Positions 1 through 11,879 are shown, counted from the stretch's first letter. The stretch is DNA of 64,000 nucleotides from Chromobotia macracanthus (GCA_036877525.1 JAZGTH010000125.1:779501-843500), one strand, 5' to 3'. Translations and numbers: made by a program. The notes: generated by a model from the sequence alone, not told the origin.

Positions 1-734
1 AGAAAGAAATGGGTTTTGATTCCAAAAGCACTAAATGCATGCATTGATCTGTGTTTTCTGTTGAGTTGGTCTTGAGGAGAACAGTGAAGACAGATTTTTA
101 ACATTTCTATAAATGTAGTTTAGATTAGATAATAGTAGATTGTTAAAGAGAAGCGCTGGTAAGTCCTATAGGCCAAGTCCTACAAGAGGTAAGCATCAAA
201 TACTGCAAGGATTGCCTTTCACTGTGTTGAGGAAGTGTATCAGTGAAGACAGAGTGCAAACTTGACAGGTTACTCATTGTGTTGAGGAAGTGTATCAATC
301 ACATTAAGTTGTGTGTTTAAATTGTATTTGATTTGTTTTGTGTAAGAGCTGTGTATAGTCTGTGTAAGGTCTGTGCAAGCAAGACTGAAGTGTGACTGTG
401 AATAACAAGCTCTGCACCTCATGAGCGGTGACTGCGTACCCCTTCTGTGTCACATGGAAGGAGCGTAATTGTTGTCTCACTTGTGAAGAGTGTATGAGCC
501 CTGTAAAATACATCAGGTTTTGAAACATGATGTATAAAACGTAACATTGAGAAAAACGTGGCTGATATAGCTGTTTGGTATTAGTTGGAAGAAAAACCTA
601 AGCACTCTGTGAACCAGCAGTGAACTGATTACTAGGTATAAAGGAAAAACTTTTGTGAAAAACTGATAATTTTGTAAAAGTTTGAGTGGATTGAAATCAA
701 TTGAAAGATAAAGGTTTGCATTATTGGAAAAACT

Positions 735-2594
735 ATGGCAACAATTCCTGTAGAACTTTTGGGAGTAAAGTACCCCCTGTGTAAAGAACTTATAGATAAG
801 CTCTCTAAAAATGGTAGAAGAGAACAAATAACATGATGACAAAATGGCCTAAAGAGGGAACATTTGATGTAGCGTTGTGTGAGGAGATTGAAACATTGGT
901 AAAAACTTAATTGGAGAATTTGGAGAACTTAATGAAAAACATAAAACAGGCTAGACAAATTCTGAAGAAGGCAGACAGAGAGATAAAGAAAAAGGAGGAC
1001 GAGTTTGCAGATCCCCCTCCTTATGTGACCTCTGAAGGTCAATTTCCATTACTCAAAGGAGTGGTAGAAGTTTCTGGAGAGATGCAGATGGAAGAGAATG
1101 TGGAGATAAGAGATGAAAAACAAAGAAAAATGTAAGACTATAAAGCAGGCAGGATAGGAGTGAAAAGGAAGGCCAAGTACAGACAGCTTTGGAGAAAGTA
1201 AAAACACAGTATAAACAAAAAAGGCCAAGTAAAAAGGAACCAACAGTACAGGCAGGACGGGTAGAGGAGGAAATTGAAGTAGAAGCAAGGTTATTTGAGG
1301 AAGAGTTAGATAGAAGGATTTAGGAGACAGGAAAGCTTATGGCCGAAACAGACTGTTGAGAAGAAGAAGGGTTGCTAGAAAGTAGAGTAGAATAAGGTGA
1401 AAAGGAGTCCTTGTCTGATGAAGGAAGGTGGTCACGGGAAGAAGGGAAAGGATGGCTTAGACCATTGGAAAAACAATTCCCTATTTTAATTAAAGGAGCG
1501 CAGAGGCAATACATACCTTGGGCTTCAAAGGATTTTGAGGGGCTGGTCACTCTCCTCCCTCACATGCACGAAGGGGCTGGGAAATAGATTAGAGTATTTG
1601 AAGAAGAAACTATGGGCAAGCTTTTAGCTGTGGGTGACATCAAAGGACTCCTAGCAAAAATTATAGGCGGTGCGACGATGGAAGAAATCCTCCAAGCATC
1701 TGGCTTAGAGAGAGCTGTAGACTCACATTACATGGACGGTATTACTTTTAATGTTTACCGGCCCGCCATGTGGCAAGCACTACGTGCTGAATATCCAACC
1801 AAAGTCGACCCTAAAGCATTGAAGGGCGAGCAGTTGGGGGAAACTGAAAACCCAGTCACATATGTTCAGAGACTATTGAAAGGATGGAAGCAAGAGACTG
1901 AAGGGAATCCAGAAGAATACCCTCTAATGGCTACATTGTTCAGAAATGCTGTAATAGAAGCTATGCCACAAGCTGTAAAGAGTAAGTTAGAAGATGTAGT
2001 TGGTCTGAACTCCAAGCCACACAAAGAGTTTTGTGACCATGTGTCTCATGCAGTGAAACTGTACAGAAAGAATGAACAAAAGCTCAAAAATCAAGAGAAA
2101 GAACTACAGAGAAAACTAACTCAATTAGAGCTTGAAGAACAGCCAAACATAAGAAAAAGATTCAAGCAGTAGTAAAGAAAGAAGAGTCTAACCAAATGAC
2201 TGTAATGGCATCTGTAAATGCTTCACAACCAACTGTCCAAACAGCTCTGCCTGCAGCAATCACTCCAACCGTAAATCAGACACCTACCCCCATAGTCAAT
2301 GTTTATGCTCAACAACAGGGGCCTCTCGGGTGGAAAAGAATAACTCAAACAAGGAGACAGAGAGGGAGAGCCAAAGTTATACATTTTCCTCCAGTAGTGT
2401 GCTGGGGATGTGGACAGCCAGGACATAACAGGAGAGACTGCCCTATGGCCACAGGCGCTTGGGGTTGGAGGGGGGGGCGGTGGGGCCAGGCACCGTTTTG
2501 TGGTCCTGTAAACCCTGGAGAGGCCCAACTCAAAATACTAGGGATGCCCAGAGAATGCTATAGGGGAGAGTCAACTTCCAATTATAATTACTAA
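735..2594 (+). pseudogene. ERV gag (matrix, capsid, nucleocapsid), broken
   Basis: Gag is the structural polyprotein that assembles the retroviral particle. The ATG at 735 opens a short matrix-like reading frame that stops at 834. The matrix region resumes in other frames, and a PPPY late-domain motif is encoded at 1013-1024, as expected for recruitment of NEDD4-type ligases during budding. The longest clean stretch is capsid-like, 1612-2172 (186 codons). Nucleocapsid follows with one CX2CX4HX4C zinc knuckle (CWGCGQPGHNRRDC) at 2400-2441 and basic flanks. At least four stops or frame changes separate these pieces, so no functional Gag can be made. Confidence 0.8.
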
Positions 2595-2629
2595 TGCAAA
2601 CCAAGAACCTGTATTGCAAATTGAAGTAG

Positions 2630-3080
2630 AATGAAAAACCATACCCATGATGATAGACACAGGAGCAGTTTATACATGTATAAAGTCAAATTATGCCTCA
2701 CACCTCCCCATGTCTGGAAAGTTTGTAAAGACAGTAGGATTCTCGGGACAGATACAGGTGATTCCTATGACTGCTCCAATCTGCCTGCAAACAAAAGTGT
2801 GACCATGCCTATTAATTTGTTAGGAAGAGATGCATTGTGTAAATTGGGTTTACAAATTTGGTGTTCTACAGAGGGCGTATATGTAGACATAAAGGGAACC
2901 CAAATGATGATCTCTGAGCCCAAAGCAAATGTGTACTGGATAGGACAGATAGAGGAAGATGTGAGACAGACAATTACTAAATTACTGTTGGGAAACAACA
3001 GATCTAGGACCAATAATGGAAAAAGCTGCACAAACCAAATGGGAGCCTACAACAAATCTATTGATTTTTCATTCTGCTAA
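2630..3080 (+). pseudogene. ERV aspartic protease, broken
   Basis: Retroviral protease cleaves the Gag-Pol polyprotein and works as a homodimer with one Asp-Thr/Ser-Gly per subunit. Here Asp-Thr-Gly-Ala is encoded at 2656-2667, and a downstream LLGRDAL-type segment at about 2817-2838 matches the conserved C-terminal alpha-helix region of retroviral proteases. The two parts are in different frames, so at least one frameshift lies between them near 2700-2790. Position directly after the zinc knuckle and before RT fits a gag-pro-pol arrangement. Confidence 0.75.
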
Positions 3081-3165
3081 CAAGAATTACATAAAAGTTT
3101 TGTGTGGTACGCCTTTGCTAGGTATTCCTCAGGAGGTAGTCATTAACCAGAAACAATGAGTACAA

Positions 3166-4703
3166 ATGATGTCAATACCAGAATTAGAAAGTATGACCCC
3201 TGAACTTTTACAGGAAGTTGAACAACAAGTGCCAGTTGAGCTATGGTCTCAGTATGAGACTGATGTAGGGTTGGTAAAGTCAGCATGCCCAATACAAGTG
3301 CAACTTAAACCAAATGCATGTCTACCCCGAAAATGCACTATCCTTTAAGCCCAGAGGCTGAATTAGGTATAAAGGATACGATTGAAGGACTTGTAAAATC
3401 CGGAGTGTTAATAGAAACCAACAATTATTGCAACACTCCCATTTATCCTATACTTAAAGCAAACAAAGCTAAATGGCGTCTTGTCCATGATTTAAGAGCA
3501 ATCAATGATATGATGGAGGATTGGCCAGCTGATGTTCCTAACACACACACGCTATTAACAAATGTCCCTCCTGATGCCAAATACTTCACAGTAATTAATC
3601 ATCTGTTCTGCATTTTTCAGCATCCCAGTGGCAGAGGAAAGTAGACTTGTTTGTGTTGATCTATGCTGGTAAAGAATGTTCTTATGCCAGATTACCACAG
3701 GGATTCTGGCATTCACCCCATATATTTAATCAGGTTCTTTAAGCTGATATAGAAGACCTCATGCTAGATAGCACATTGCTGTTACATGGATGATTTAATG
3801 ATTTGTTCAACATCACTGGAACAGTGTCATGGACATTCAATTAAAGTGCTTACAAAATTAGCCCAAGGAGGTCACAAAGTATCTAAAACCAAACTGCAAT
3901 ATTGCCTGCCACGGGTTGAATATTTAGGGCGAATAATCTCATATGGCACAACGGCCATAGTGCCAACACACTTAGAAGGCATAAGTAAAGCACCATTGCC
4001 AGTCAACAGTAGGCCAGATGATGACCTTTTCAGGAATGAAATATCCTGATATTACTATTAAAAGACGCAATACTGTTAATCCATCAGAATTAATTCCATT
4101 TTCCATGATTGTGTAGCCAATTCATTAGCATTCACCAGGTTACGACCTGACCTCAAACCTACTCCAATTCAAGGAGCAGAATTTTTTTTACTTTGTAGAT
4201 GGATCTTTTGGGTATCCATACAGGATATGCAATAATAAGAAAAAATGGAAACAATTTTGTGACTGTAATATCTCAACATTGCACACAGCCATGCTCTGCT
4301 TAACTAGCAGAATTAAAAGCCCTTACAGCTGCATGTCAATTATCAAAAGGACAAACAGCAAATATCTTAACAGATTCTGCATATTCACATGGCTCTTTGG
4401 AGCAGTGTGAAAGCAAAGAGGCTTTAAAAAGAGTGATGGAACTCCTATTCAGGATGCTGAACAGAAGTCAACTAATTTCTGCTATGATGCTACCAAAACG
4501 GTTAGCAATCATCAAATGTCCAGCTCACAAAAAAGGAAATGACTTTGTCATTAAAGGTAACAATATAGGAGATTCAGAAGCTAAGAAAGCCTCGGGGTGT
4601 GAGATAGCTATATTAGCTCCAGAAGTAATTATAGAACCACACCCATGCTTAGATGACATTATTCAAATACAACAGCAGGCAGGCCCTTATGAGCAGTCTA
4701 TGT
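3166..4703 (+). pseudogene. ERV reverse transcriptase / RNase H, broken
   Basis: This part of pol copies the RNA genome and degrades the RNA strand. RT fingers and palm are readable at 3318-3644, the catalytic Tyr-Met-Asp-Asp box is encoded at 3783-3794, and the frame continues to about 4049 with the conserved VEYLGRIIS-type stretch. The motif A aspartate codon appears as AAT (Asn) at 3598-3600. RNase H is marked by a VDGS-like stretch ending near 4203 and TDSAYSHG at about 4370-4393, with its C-terminal part at 4440-4600. The connection domain between roughly 4050 and 4190 is short, implying an internal deletion. Several frames and stops separate the pieces. Confidence 0.8.
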
Positions 4704-4732
4704 AGCATCAAACAGGAGCGACACAAGATTCC

Positions 4733-4815
4733 CAAAATATTTGGCGTTCACATGAAGGACATATTATTGCACCAACCTCACTCTTAAACATCCTTATCCT
4801 AGATGCACATGGAAA
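4733..4815 (+). pseudogene. ERV integrase, N-terminal stub only
   Basis: After RNase H, about 26 codons read like the start of a retroviral integrase (HEGHIIAPTSLL). The sequence then passes within about 60 bp into the env signal-peptide region. The zinc-binding domain, catalytic DDE core and C-terminal domain (normally around 1 kb) are absent. A deletion in this copy, or in its progenitor, is the simplest explanation. Confidence 0.6.
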
Positions 4816-4876
4816 ACAACAACAGGAGAAAACAGACCGGAAACAAGTGAGCAAGAAAGTCTAATAGTGGAAAACA

Positions 4877-7150
4877 ATGAAGTGCAAAGTGTGGCAGAAG
4901 ACGTTGAACCAAACAATGAAAATAATAACACTGATAATATGCCTGATCATCATATGCTTGTCACAAGTTCAAGCTACAGTCAACATCACAATTCCAGATC
5001 CCGTAACTCAGACTCTCAACCACACTTTCTTACCATTAACCTTTCAGACCTTAAAGAGACCCAGTAACTACTTCTCGAATACAGTTGAACTGGGATTGTA
5101 TGGAAAACAACGTAGGAGTATTGAGGAGAAGTATGGCATGGATGAAGCCGATATCAACCTAAATGTTTTAATGGGAAACAGCCCTAAGTAATCAATGGTA
5201 TGAATGAGCAACAACAACAGAGCTGAAAAATAAAAAATTGCCTATTCTGTACTAAACCCCCAATGAGCCAAGTAATAGTAGTTTCCTGAATCCATTCAGT
5301 TATGAACGTTGTTGCTGAATTCAACAAAGACTTTGTGTCATTTGGAAAGAGACACCAGACCTTCTTGTCCAGCTGAATGTTTAGGCTTCCTAAGTAATGC
5401 TAAACAAAAGCTGCTCTTTCAGCATATACCACGATTGAGAGTAAGTGTACAAGCTTTGATATAAATGAAAGTATGAAAGTACAAAAGTACACACTTTGCA
5501 CTTCATGACCAGGTAGAAATTCCACTATGGTGGACTATAGTAAAGAATATGAGTGCTTCATCAAACCCGCAGGGGTCATAAATGTAGGACACTTTAAAGG
5601 AAAATGCAGTGTTGTTTGGAATTTAGATACAATGGCACTGAAATGTTGATGATTCTATGGACTTGCCACCCTGCGAGCATCAGGAATGAGAAAAGGAGAG
5701 GAAATAAGGCCAGCTGATACTTGTGAAAATCAAACTGTCATTACCTGCAACAGACATGTATAAGGATCAAACTATAGCTTTAGCAGACTTTTTTTGGATT
5801 TGTGGGAAAAGAAAACTTTTACCTTCCTTAACCCTGGGATGGAGAGGAAAATGTACTAGAGTATGATTGATACAAGAAATATAATAGAATGGGATTCAGA
5901 ATCCTCACTGGGACAAAATAATAATCACAGAGTTAAGAGAAGTTATATGCCCTAAAGTATATATAGGTCTGTAACGAGGACACAGAGACAGAGGGATCCA
6001 TGTGCAACAGTTTATTGAGCGTTAACACAACAGGCAGGGTCAAACACTGGCAGACAGGTATAACAGGGTCGAGATAAATCTATGTCGGTGAACAGGCAGG
6101 GGTCGTGGCAGGCAGCAAACGATCACAATGGTATAAACAATCCAAGGTCGGGGCAGGCAGCAGACAATCACGAAGGTATAAACAATCCAAGACAGTAATG
6201 GGTAATCCAAAATACAAGGGAAACCACTCAGAAATGTTAGCCGGGGCAAAACAAGACTTCGTAATGAGTAAAACAAAGTCAGGGGTTTATATACATGGGA
6301 TAAATGGCTACAGGTTAAGCAGGAAGTAATCAGTTCCAGGGCATGGGGCATTATGGGAAATGTAGTTTAGTAATAGTTTAGTATTCAGGTAACGGCTTCT
6401 TCTGATGGATCGGGGAAAAGCGGTGTGGGAGCCTCCATTGTAACATGGTCAACCCAGAGGCATACCGGATCAGTTCAAAGCACGAGATGAAGTTAAATCA
6501 GGTTTTGAATCAATATTCATTTGGATTTCACAAAATAAAAATACAGAATGGATAAATTATATATAACAAAGACATTATATTATATACAATTATATACAAT
6601 AAAGATGCATTAATTATACCAACGAAGCTTTAATTTTTTTTTAGGAGAACAATTAGATGCAACCAGTAAAATGACATGGCAAAATAGACTAGCTCTTAAT
6701 TGGATGTTAGCAGATAAAGGAGGTGTGTGTCATATGTACAACCAATGTTGTACATATATCCCTAATAGTACTGCACCAGAAGGACCATTTACAAAAGCCA
6801 TGACCAATCTCAAAGAATTGCAGGCAGAAATAACAACTAACGCTGGAAGAGATTAAAAAACATAGGATTGGTTTGATTTAACATTAGGATTGTGGGGAGC
6901 ATGGTTAGCAAAACTAGGAATACTTGTGGGAATGACAGTTGGTATAGGAGGATTATTATTTTGCTGTGTATTACCTTTATTAAAATCCCTAATTATCAAA
7001 GCCACAGTCAAACAAATGGAAATGTTTAAGTATCATGATGATGGAAAAATGAATCTAACTCAACAGGAATGTGATCAGGACTTGCTTTGTAAAACTGTAT
7101 TGAATTTGCAACTGGCAGATGAGACTTCAAGTTCCTCTGATGAAGATTAA
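4877..7150 (+). pseudogene. ERV envelope (SU and TM parts), broken and interrupted
   Basis: Env is the retroviral membrane glycoprotein; SU is the surface part and TM the membrane-anchored part. An ORF at 4877-5188 starts with a hydrophobic signal-peptide-like stretch around codons 14-33. From 5200 to 5969 the SU region is heavily decayed. A solo LTR occupies 5970-6445. TM resumes at about 6446: 6671-6856 holds an LNWMLADKGGVC-type segment and a Cys-X5-CysCys motif (6727-6750), and 6890-7150 holds a strongly hydrophobic membrane span plus a short cytoplasmic tail that ends with acidic and Ser-rich residues. A stop at 6854 splits TM. The copy cannot encode a working envelope. Confidence 0.75.
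5970..6445 (-). mobile_element. Solo LTR of a Gypsy element, antisense inside ERV env
   Basis: Read on the minus strand, this 476-bp block starts TGTTAC and ends TTACA. It matches the 3' LTR of the chromovirus at 19514-19902 along most of its length, including the repeated 'ggattgtttatacc' segments. It retains an AATAAA polyadenylation signal near its minus-strand end. The flanks are AGGTC at 5965-5969 and TGGTC at 6446-6450, a 4-of-5 match expected for an aged target duplication. No internal Gypsy sequence is present, so this is a solo LTR left by LTR-LTR recombination. It is younger than the ERV it interrupts. Confidence 0.88.
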
Positions 7151-7640
7151 GAATGAACTATAAACAAATGTATCTGTAACCTAAACCTCAATATTGTCTT
7201 TTAGTTTAGTTTTTAGTTTGTTTTCATATTATGCATATTCTATTTTTGTCTATTTTTGTATTCATTCTTATTTACCCTTATCTACTCTTTTTTATTGTTT
7301 ACGTTTACTTTTATTTTATTGTTATATATTCTACATAACGGTGACAACCACAGGCAAGGCTGAAACAAATGCACGCTCATGCTTATAACACTGTTTTATT
7401 TTAAATGAGAGGATTAGAGAGAGAGGATCTTTTCATAAGCACTCCTTTGTAATCAAAAGTGAGAGGAGAAGTTTGGTCCTGCTCTCTTCCAAAGTGCTAT
7501 TGAATAAAACGGTCATTATTAACAAACCTGCGTGACTTGACTTAGTCACTAAATAGCTTAACAAAAGAGACTGAATTATGAAACTGCACTTTGGAAAAAG
7601 GCGATGAAAGTGAGACATAAACGTCTCAAAGGGGGAATAT
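7151..7640. other. Sequence after env; ERV 3' region, LTR not resolved
   Basis: T-rich sequence follows the env stop. An AATAAA lies at 7503-7508, and a purine run AAAGGGGGAAT at 7628-7638 is followed by TG, resembling a polypurine tract next to an LTR start. No matching LTR is visible at the left end of the window, and DIRS-like coding begins almost at once to the right, so neither signal can be assigned firmly. Confidence 0.3.
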
Positions 7641-8440
7641 GAGGAAGATTTTATTAGAGTGGGATCTCTAATAAATCTCTTTACAACAGTGGGAACCTGA
7701 GAAACTTCCTGTGTTCTGGCAAATCTTGAAGAGATTTGAAAGTATGCATCCTTCAGATATATCTTGACAGACCAGTCCTCGGGCTGAATTTGACACACAA
7801 TCTGCTTCAACATCCTGAATCTGCATTTCCAGAGAGCGATTCAATGATCCAAATTTTTGGGAGCTATAAAATATCAGCTGTACAAGCCTAGATCTCCCAT
7901 GAGAGGGGAACACATTCTATAGCCCTTTTCGCCAAGAGATCCCGTGCCAACACTAAATGGTGTTCTCCTACTATTACAGTCTGCAAAATGCCATTAAAAC
8001 GAGGAGGACAGGAGGCAAACTGATTTCTGTACTCTCCCTCTGCTGTACTTAACAGCCATAGGGACAAAATGGACAGAAGATTTCATGCTGCCAGAAAGTG
8101 CGAGAGAGATACCGTCCTATCTATCTGTCCAGTCGCTTAAACTAACAAACTAGCAAGAGAAATCTGGACAGATGAACCGCCATGTCCTTTTACCCCCACC
8201 ACCTGGGGAGGCAGGGAAAGTAGAAGCACCCACTGGGGGCTCCGAGGGAGGTCTGACATGGGATGTTGGCATGCACAAGGACCCCCCTCGTGGGGTTGGG
8301 TAGGTTGAACCACAGGTGCCTCTCTGCTGCCATTAAGGAAGCCAAAGAATGGCCGAAGGTGACATCTGTGGCTCGGTGAAGCTCCTGAACCACATCCGGT
8401 TCCAATCCCCAACCTTGGTCCAGGTCTTCAAACAAGTTAG
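7641..8440 (-). pseudogene. DIRS-like retrotransposon fragment (RT start and upstream ORF)
   Basis: Minus-strand reading at about 7680-7815 gives an RT motif-A-like stretch (EDWSVKIYLKDAYFQIS) typical of DIRS elements, whose RT precedes a tyrosine recombinase. Further upstream in the same orientation, 8190-8435 gives ERHLWFNL-type wording similar to the DIRS gag-like region. No recombinase, RNase H or terminal repeats are seen, so this is an internal scrap. It is a separate piece from the larger DIRS element at 32-39 kb. Confidence 0.65.
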
Positions 8441-8540
8441 CCTGGTATGCCTACAAAACTGCCATGGTGTGCAGGGACACACCAGCCTGACCCACAAATT
8501 AGTTATATATATGTTCAATTTGTGTAATTTGTATGTGTGC

Positions 8541-8554
8541 ATATATATATTTAT

Positions 8555-8636
<82 letters not shown>
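8541..8636. repeat. (TA)n microsatellite
   Basis: Nearly pure alternating TA over about 95 bp, preceded by short TA/TTA variants and followed by ACAC repeats up to about 8650. It directly abuts a Tc1-like terminus. The Ile-Tyr repeat ORFs across it on both strands are artefacts. Confidence 0.97.
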
Positions 8637-8642
<6 letters not shown>

Positions 8643-8647
8643 TACAC

Positions 8648-9115
8648 ACAGTACTGTGCAAAAGTCTTAGGCACATTAGTATTTTCACACCCAAAAATGG
8701 TTATTGATATTTTTTGTTGTAGTGTTAGTAGGAATTTTAGGTTTACATTTCCAAACATTCTTTTTGCCATTAATTGTAGTAATACAGTGACATTTTTGTA
8801 TGCCCAAGGAGACTGACAACAGCCAGTGCTCCACAGAGAGATCTGGTCTCACAGTCATCGAGTCTGTCTGTGATTACATTATGAACCAACAGAAAAAACT
8901 GAGACAGACTAAATCCAAAAGAACTGTGGCAGTGTCTCCAAGACGCTTGAAAAACCTGCCTGTAAAGCTACTGTGCTGTTAAAGGTTTTAGCCACTTGTT
9001 TAAAAATGCTGTAAAGTGGGGATGCTTTCAAAAATAATGCCATAAATAGATTTTATTTATCAATTAACTAATTCTAATAACTAAATCAAATAAATATTTG
9101 TGTAACATTAAATGT
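8648..9115 (+). mobile_element. Tc1-like relic with transposase C-terminal remnant (copy 1)
   Basis: The left end, ACAGTACTGTGCAAAAG, is the same terminus as the element at 21603-22207. The 8800-8982 frame reads like the C-terminal end of a Tc1 transposase, including the Ile-Glu block that carries the third acidic residue of the DDE triad (VIESVCDY). After about 8975 it enters sequence that is the reverse complement of the right part of the 21.6-kb copy. No right terminal repeat is seen. Non-functional. Confidence 0.75.
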
Positions 9116-10740
9116 AAATAGATTTTCAGGTAGCTTTGCAGGGCAGGTTTTTTAAAATTTTTTTAGAAGCCCCCCACACTTTTTTTGTGAATTTATGAGT
9201 TTTTCTAAAAATTTGCCCAGTAATATACAAACCCTCCAATAATCTTTACCTCGCTTACATTATAATACTAAATGTTGCTTTGGTGTAAATTGCATTTTAA
9301 TAGTGTTGTAAAAATTACGTTTAGTCTAATCTTTTCATTATAATTTTGTTTGGGGCAATAAAAGGACATACATTGTTAGACTACTGCATGCCCACCCATA
9401 AAGAGTGAAAATCTCAAAATACAAAGTAAAAATTACCAAATGACTACCACAGCACAACCTTGTCACAACGACAAGATTACTACTGTGCAATGTCAGTATG
9501 TTGTGGAGACAAATTCAGGACTTTCACTTTTCTGGTTGCAATGCCACAATGAAGGTTTGGTCATCAGAATATGTTGCCGTTACGTAACAGTTACATGTTT
9601 TGGTTAGCTAGGATAGGACTGTGCATACAATGGGATTATGTGTTTTGAAAAACTTGTTGAATAAGACCTCCCCTCTCATGACTTATTCGCTCATTTCGTT
9701 TAAGAACAAGATATACTAAGTCATTCAGTTCATTCACAAATGAGTTGACTGATTCTCTCATTTCGTTCATGAACCAAATGTACTAGGTCTTTCAATTCAT
9801 TCATAGACAAGATCCCTAGTTTCGTTCAGATTCAAAACACTGACTAATTCAGTGAAGGGCATATTCATTCAGTACACTCAACCAATGCTATGCTCAGTCA
9901 CACCTCACATGCAAACTCTACTTGCTTGGCTTTAGTCCATCTCAGATGACAGGAAGAAGCTGCCAAAAGAGATCTGTACCTGCACACATATAGCTTTGTA
10001 CTGTTCATGCTCAAGGAGGGAAGGAGATATTTCAGTGAGTGAGAAATGAGTCAATGCATTATGTGAAAAAGAGAGTGATTCGTTCAAAAGAACAAATAAT
10101 ACACAGGCGTAATATCACTACATCGGAGGCATGTATAGGGGTTAAACGTAGTCTCTTTGCAGCATGGATACAATTAACGACCACATTTGTTTGCACAGCA
10201 ACAGAATATGGTTGTCAGTGTTGTAGTTTAGTCCGTAATATATTGTCTTAGGTTGAGACTCTGTTTATTTTCAGTTACGCACAGCAATTTTCGGTTATGC
10301 ACAGTCGATCTTCTGGCACCAAACAGATGCGTTATATTGTGGTATTCAGACAGATTAAAAGAGGAAGATCATTCTCCCATATTTAAGCTCATTATTAGTG
10401 GTGCTCGTGAAGCAAAGCACCGCTATTACTCTCTTGCTTCTTTTTCTGGAAAAAACCTTGGTACATAAATTGTCCCGCACCGTTTGTTGTAAACAGATGA
10501 ATAAGGGGTGAAATCGACCGGCTTATTGAGGAGAGATGTGCTTTGACTTTTATAAGCAATTAGGTGTGCATAGTTTTTAGGGTGCAAAAAAAGTGGGTGA
10601 AAAATTCCATAGACCTAATATTGGTAAATTTTAAAAGAGGTGAGAGGCATAAGAACATTGTAGAGACAAGTGGGTGGCCTCTTTTGACTTAGACTGGCAA
10701 GTAGTCTTTAATTTTTACCATGGAAACTGTCAGCCATGCC
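9116..10740. other. No gene recognised; low-complexity and interspersed repeat sequence
   Basis: AT-rich sequence without convincing ORFs or splice-flanked coding. 9660-9900 contains several near-repeats of an ATTCAGTTCATTCA / CATTTCGTTCATGAAC theme, suggesting part of a DNA transposon or simple-sequence-derived repeat. Nothing in 10040-10470 resembles a known protein. Confidence 0.5.
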
Positions 10741-11865
10741 CTAGCAACCATTTAGAGGGTATTATTACCAATTCTGGGTATTATCAACAGGCCAGAATTT
10801 TCAGATCACAGTGAACGACTGTAATAAGAGAGGAGCTCGCTCAGGTATTGAGGAGCCCTGAAACCATTCAGGGCCTTATAAGTAATAAGCAAAATTTTGA
10901 AGTTTATACAGTGCTTGATAGGCAGCCAGTGTAGTGTTGACAGAACTGGGCTAATATGGTCATACTTGTTTGTTCTTGTAAGAATTTTGGCTGCTGCAGT
11001 TTGAACCAGCTGGATTTTTTTGTATTAATCCTACATGGCAGCCACCAAGTAGGGCATTGCAATAATCAAGTCTTGATGTCATGAATGCATGAATAAATTT
11101 TGCAATAAAAGATGCAGTTTTACTAATATTGGAAATATGGTTTTCAAAGGACAAACTGCTCCCAAAAAGCTCCTCTATACATTCTGTTAGATTGGTGAAT
11201 TTACGTGTCTGGTCATGCCTTGAAGAAATGTACAGCTGAGTGTCATCAGCATAACAATGAAAACTAACGCCATGTTTCCCAGAGGTAGCATATACAGGGT
11301 GAAAAGCAAAGGCCTAAGGACTGAGCCCTACGGTACTCCATACTGTGCAGTTCCATTTATGGGACTTAATTCCATTTAAGAATTAACATATCTGTGAAGA
11401 CATAACCTTTTTCAGTATTTGAAATAAAAGGTACATTTGAGATGGGTCTATAATTTACTAGTTCCCTGGGATCAAGTTGTGGATTTTTTAATTAAAAAAC
11501 TGATAACAGCCAGTTTGTAAGGTTTCGGAACATATGCCAACACCAATGATGAATTAATAATACTATGCAGAGGATCTATAATTTCAAGAAGCACCGCAAC
11601 AACCCGGTAGATAGAGGATCTAGCATACATGTTGCTGATTTAGATGGTTTAATTATTTTTGACAGTTCATCCCAATCATCCCAATCCCGTAGTAGTTTAG
11701 TTGTTCCTTGGGCAAATAATGATGTACCATCTGATATGTATAATGATGACTCAGAGGTGTGGGGATCCATTTGTGTATGTTTGGTCCTAGGGACTGATGA
11801 CATAGAGGTAACTATTGTGAGTCACAGTCATAGTGCCACCAACTGGCAGAGGAAGTATATCAATT
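10740..11865 (-). mobile_element. Non-LTR retrotransposon (LINE), antisense, 5' truncated
   Basis: On the minus strand this reads as RT followed by the RT C-terminal region and 3' UTR. RT carries QYGVP*GSV and YADD-like wording around 11210-11330, and the C-terminal part reads HAFMTSRLDYCNALLGG at about 11050-11110. Its last 600 bp match, in reverse complement, the LINE at 11880-13830, so both belong to one family. Multiple stops. The lineage is Jockey/I/L2-like by RT wording, not determined further. Confidence 0.75.
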
Positions 11866-11879
11866 AAAACATGGTTTAA

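Larger units (their letters stand above)
1..7200 (+). mobile_element. Degenerate endogenous retrovirus (fish ERV), LTRs unresolved
   Basis: Gag, protease, RT/RNase H and env pieces follow in retroviral order on the plus strand, all broken by stops and frameshifts. Most of integrase is missing between about 4812 and 4877, and a Gypsy solo LTR interrupts env at 5970-6445. The leader (1-734) contains a 20-bp direct repeat (TGTGTTGAGGAAGTGTATCA at 223-242 and 278-297). I could not find a matched LTR pair or a primer binding site, so both outer limits are approximate. The simple gag-pro-pol-env order, the single zinc knuckle and the gamma/epsilon-like RT and TM wording suggest a fish gamma/epsilon-related lineage; this is inference from remembered families. 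Confidence 0.85.

Noticed and set aside
7628..7640. Polypurine tract followed by TG as the start of the ERV 3' LTR
   Set aside because: No matching LTR at the 5' side and DIRS-like coding begins within about 50 bp, so it was kept only as a remark.
8333..8816. ORFs of about 150 codons on both strands across the TA repeat
   Set aside because: They are Ile-Tyr repeats generated by the (TA)n microsatellite.
9660..10090. Repeated ATTCAGTTCATTCA phrases as a CRISPR-like or regulatory array
   Set aside because: Spacing is irregular and units diverge; it fits degraded transposon or simple-repeat sequence in a vertebrate genome.
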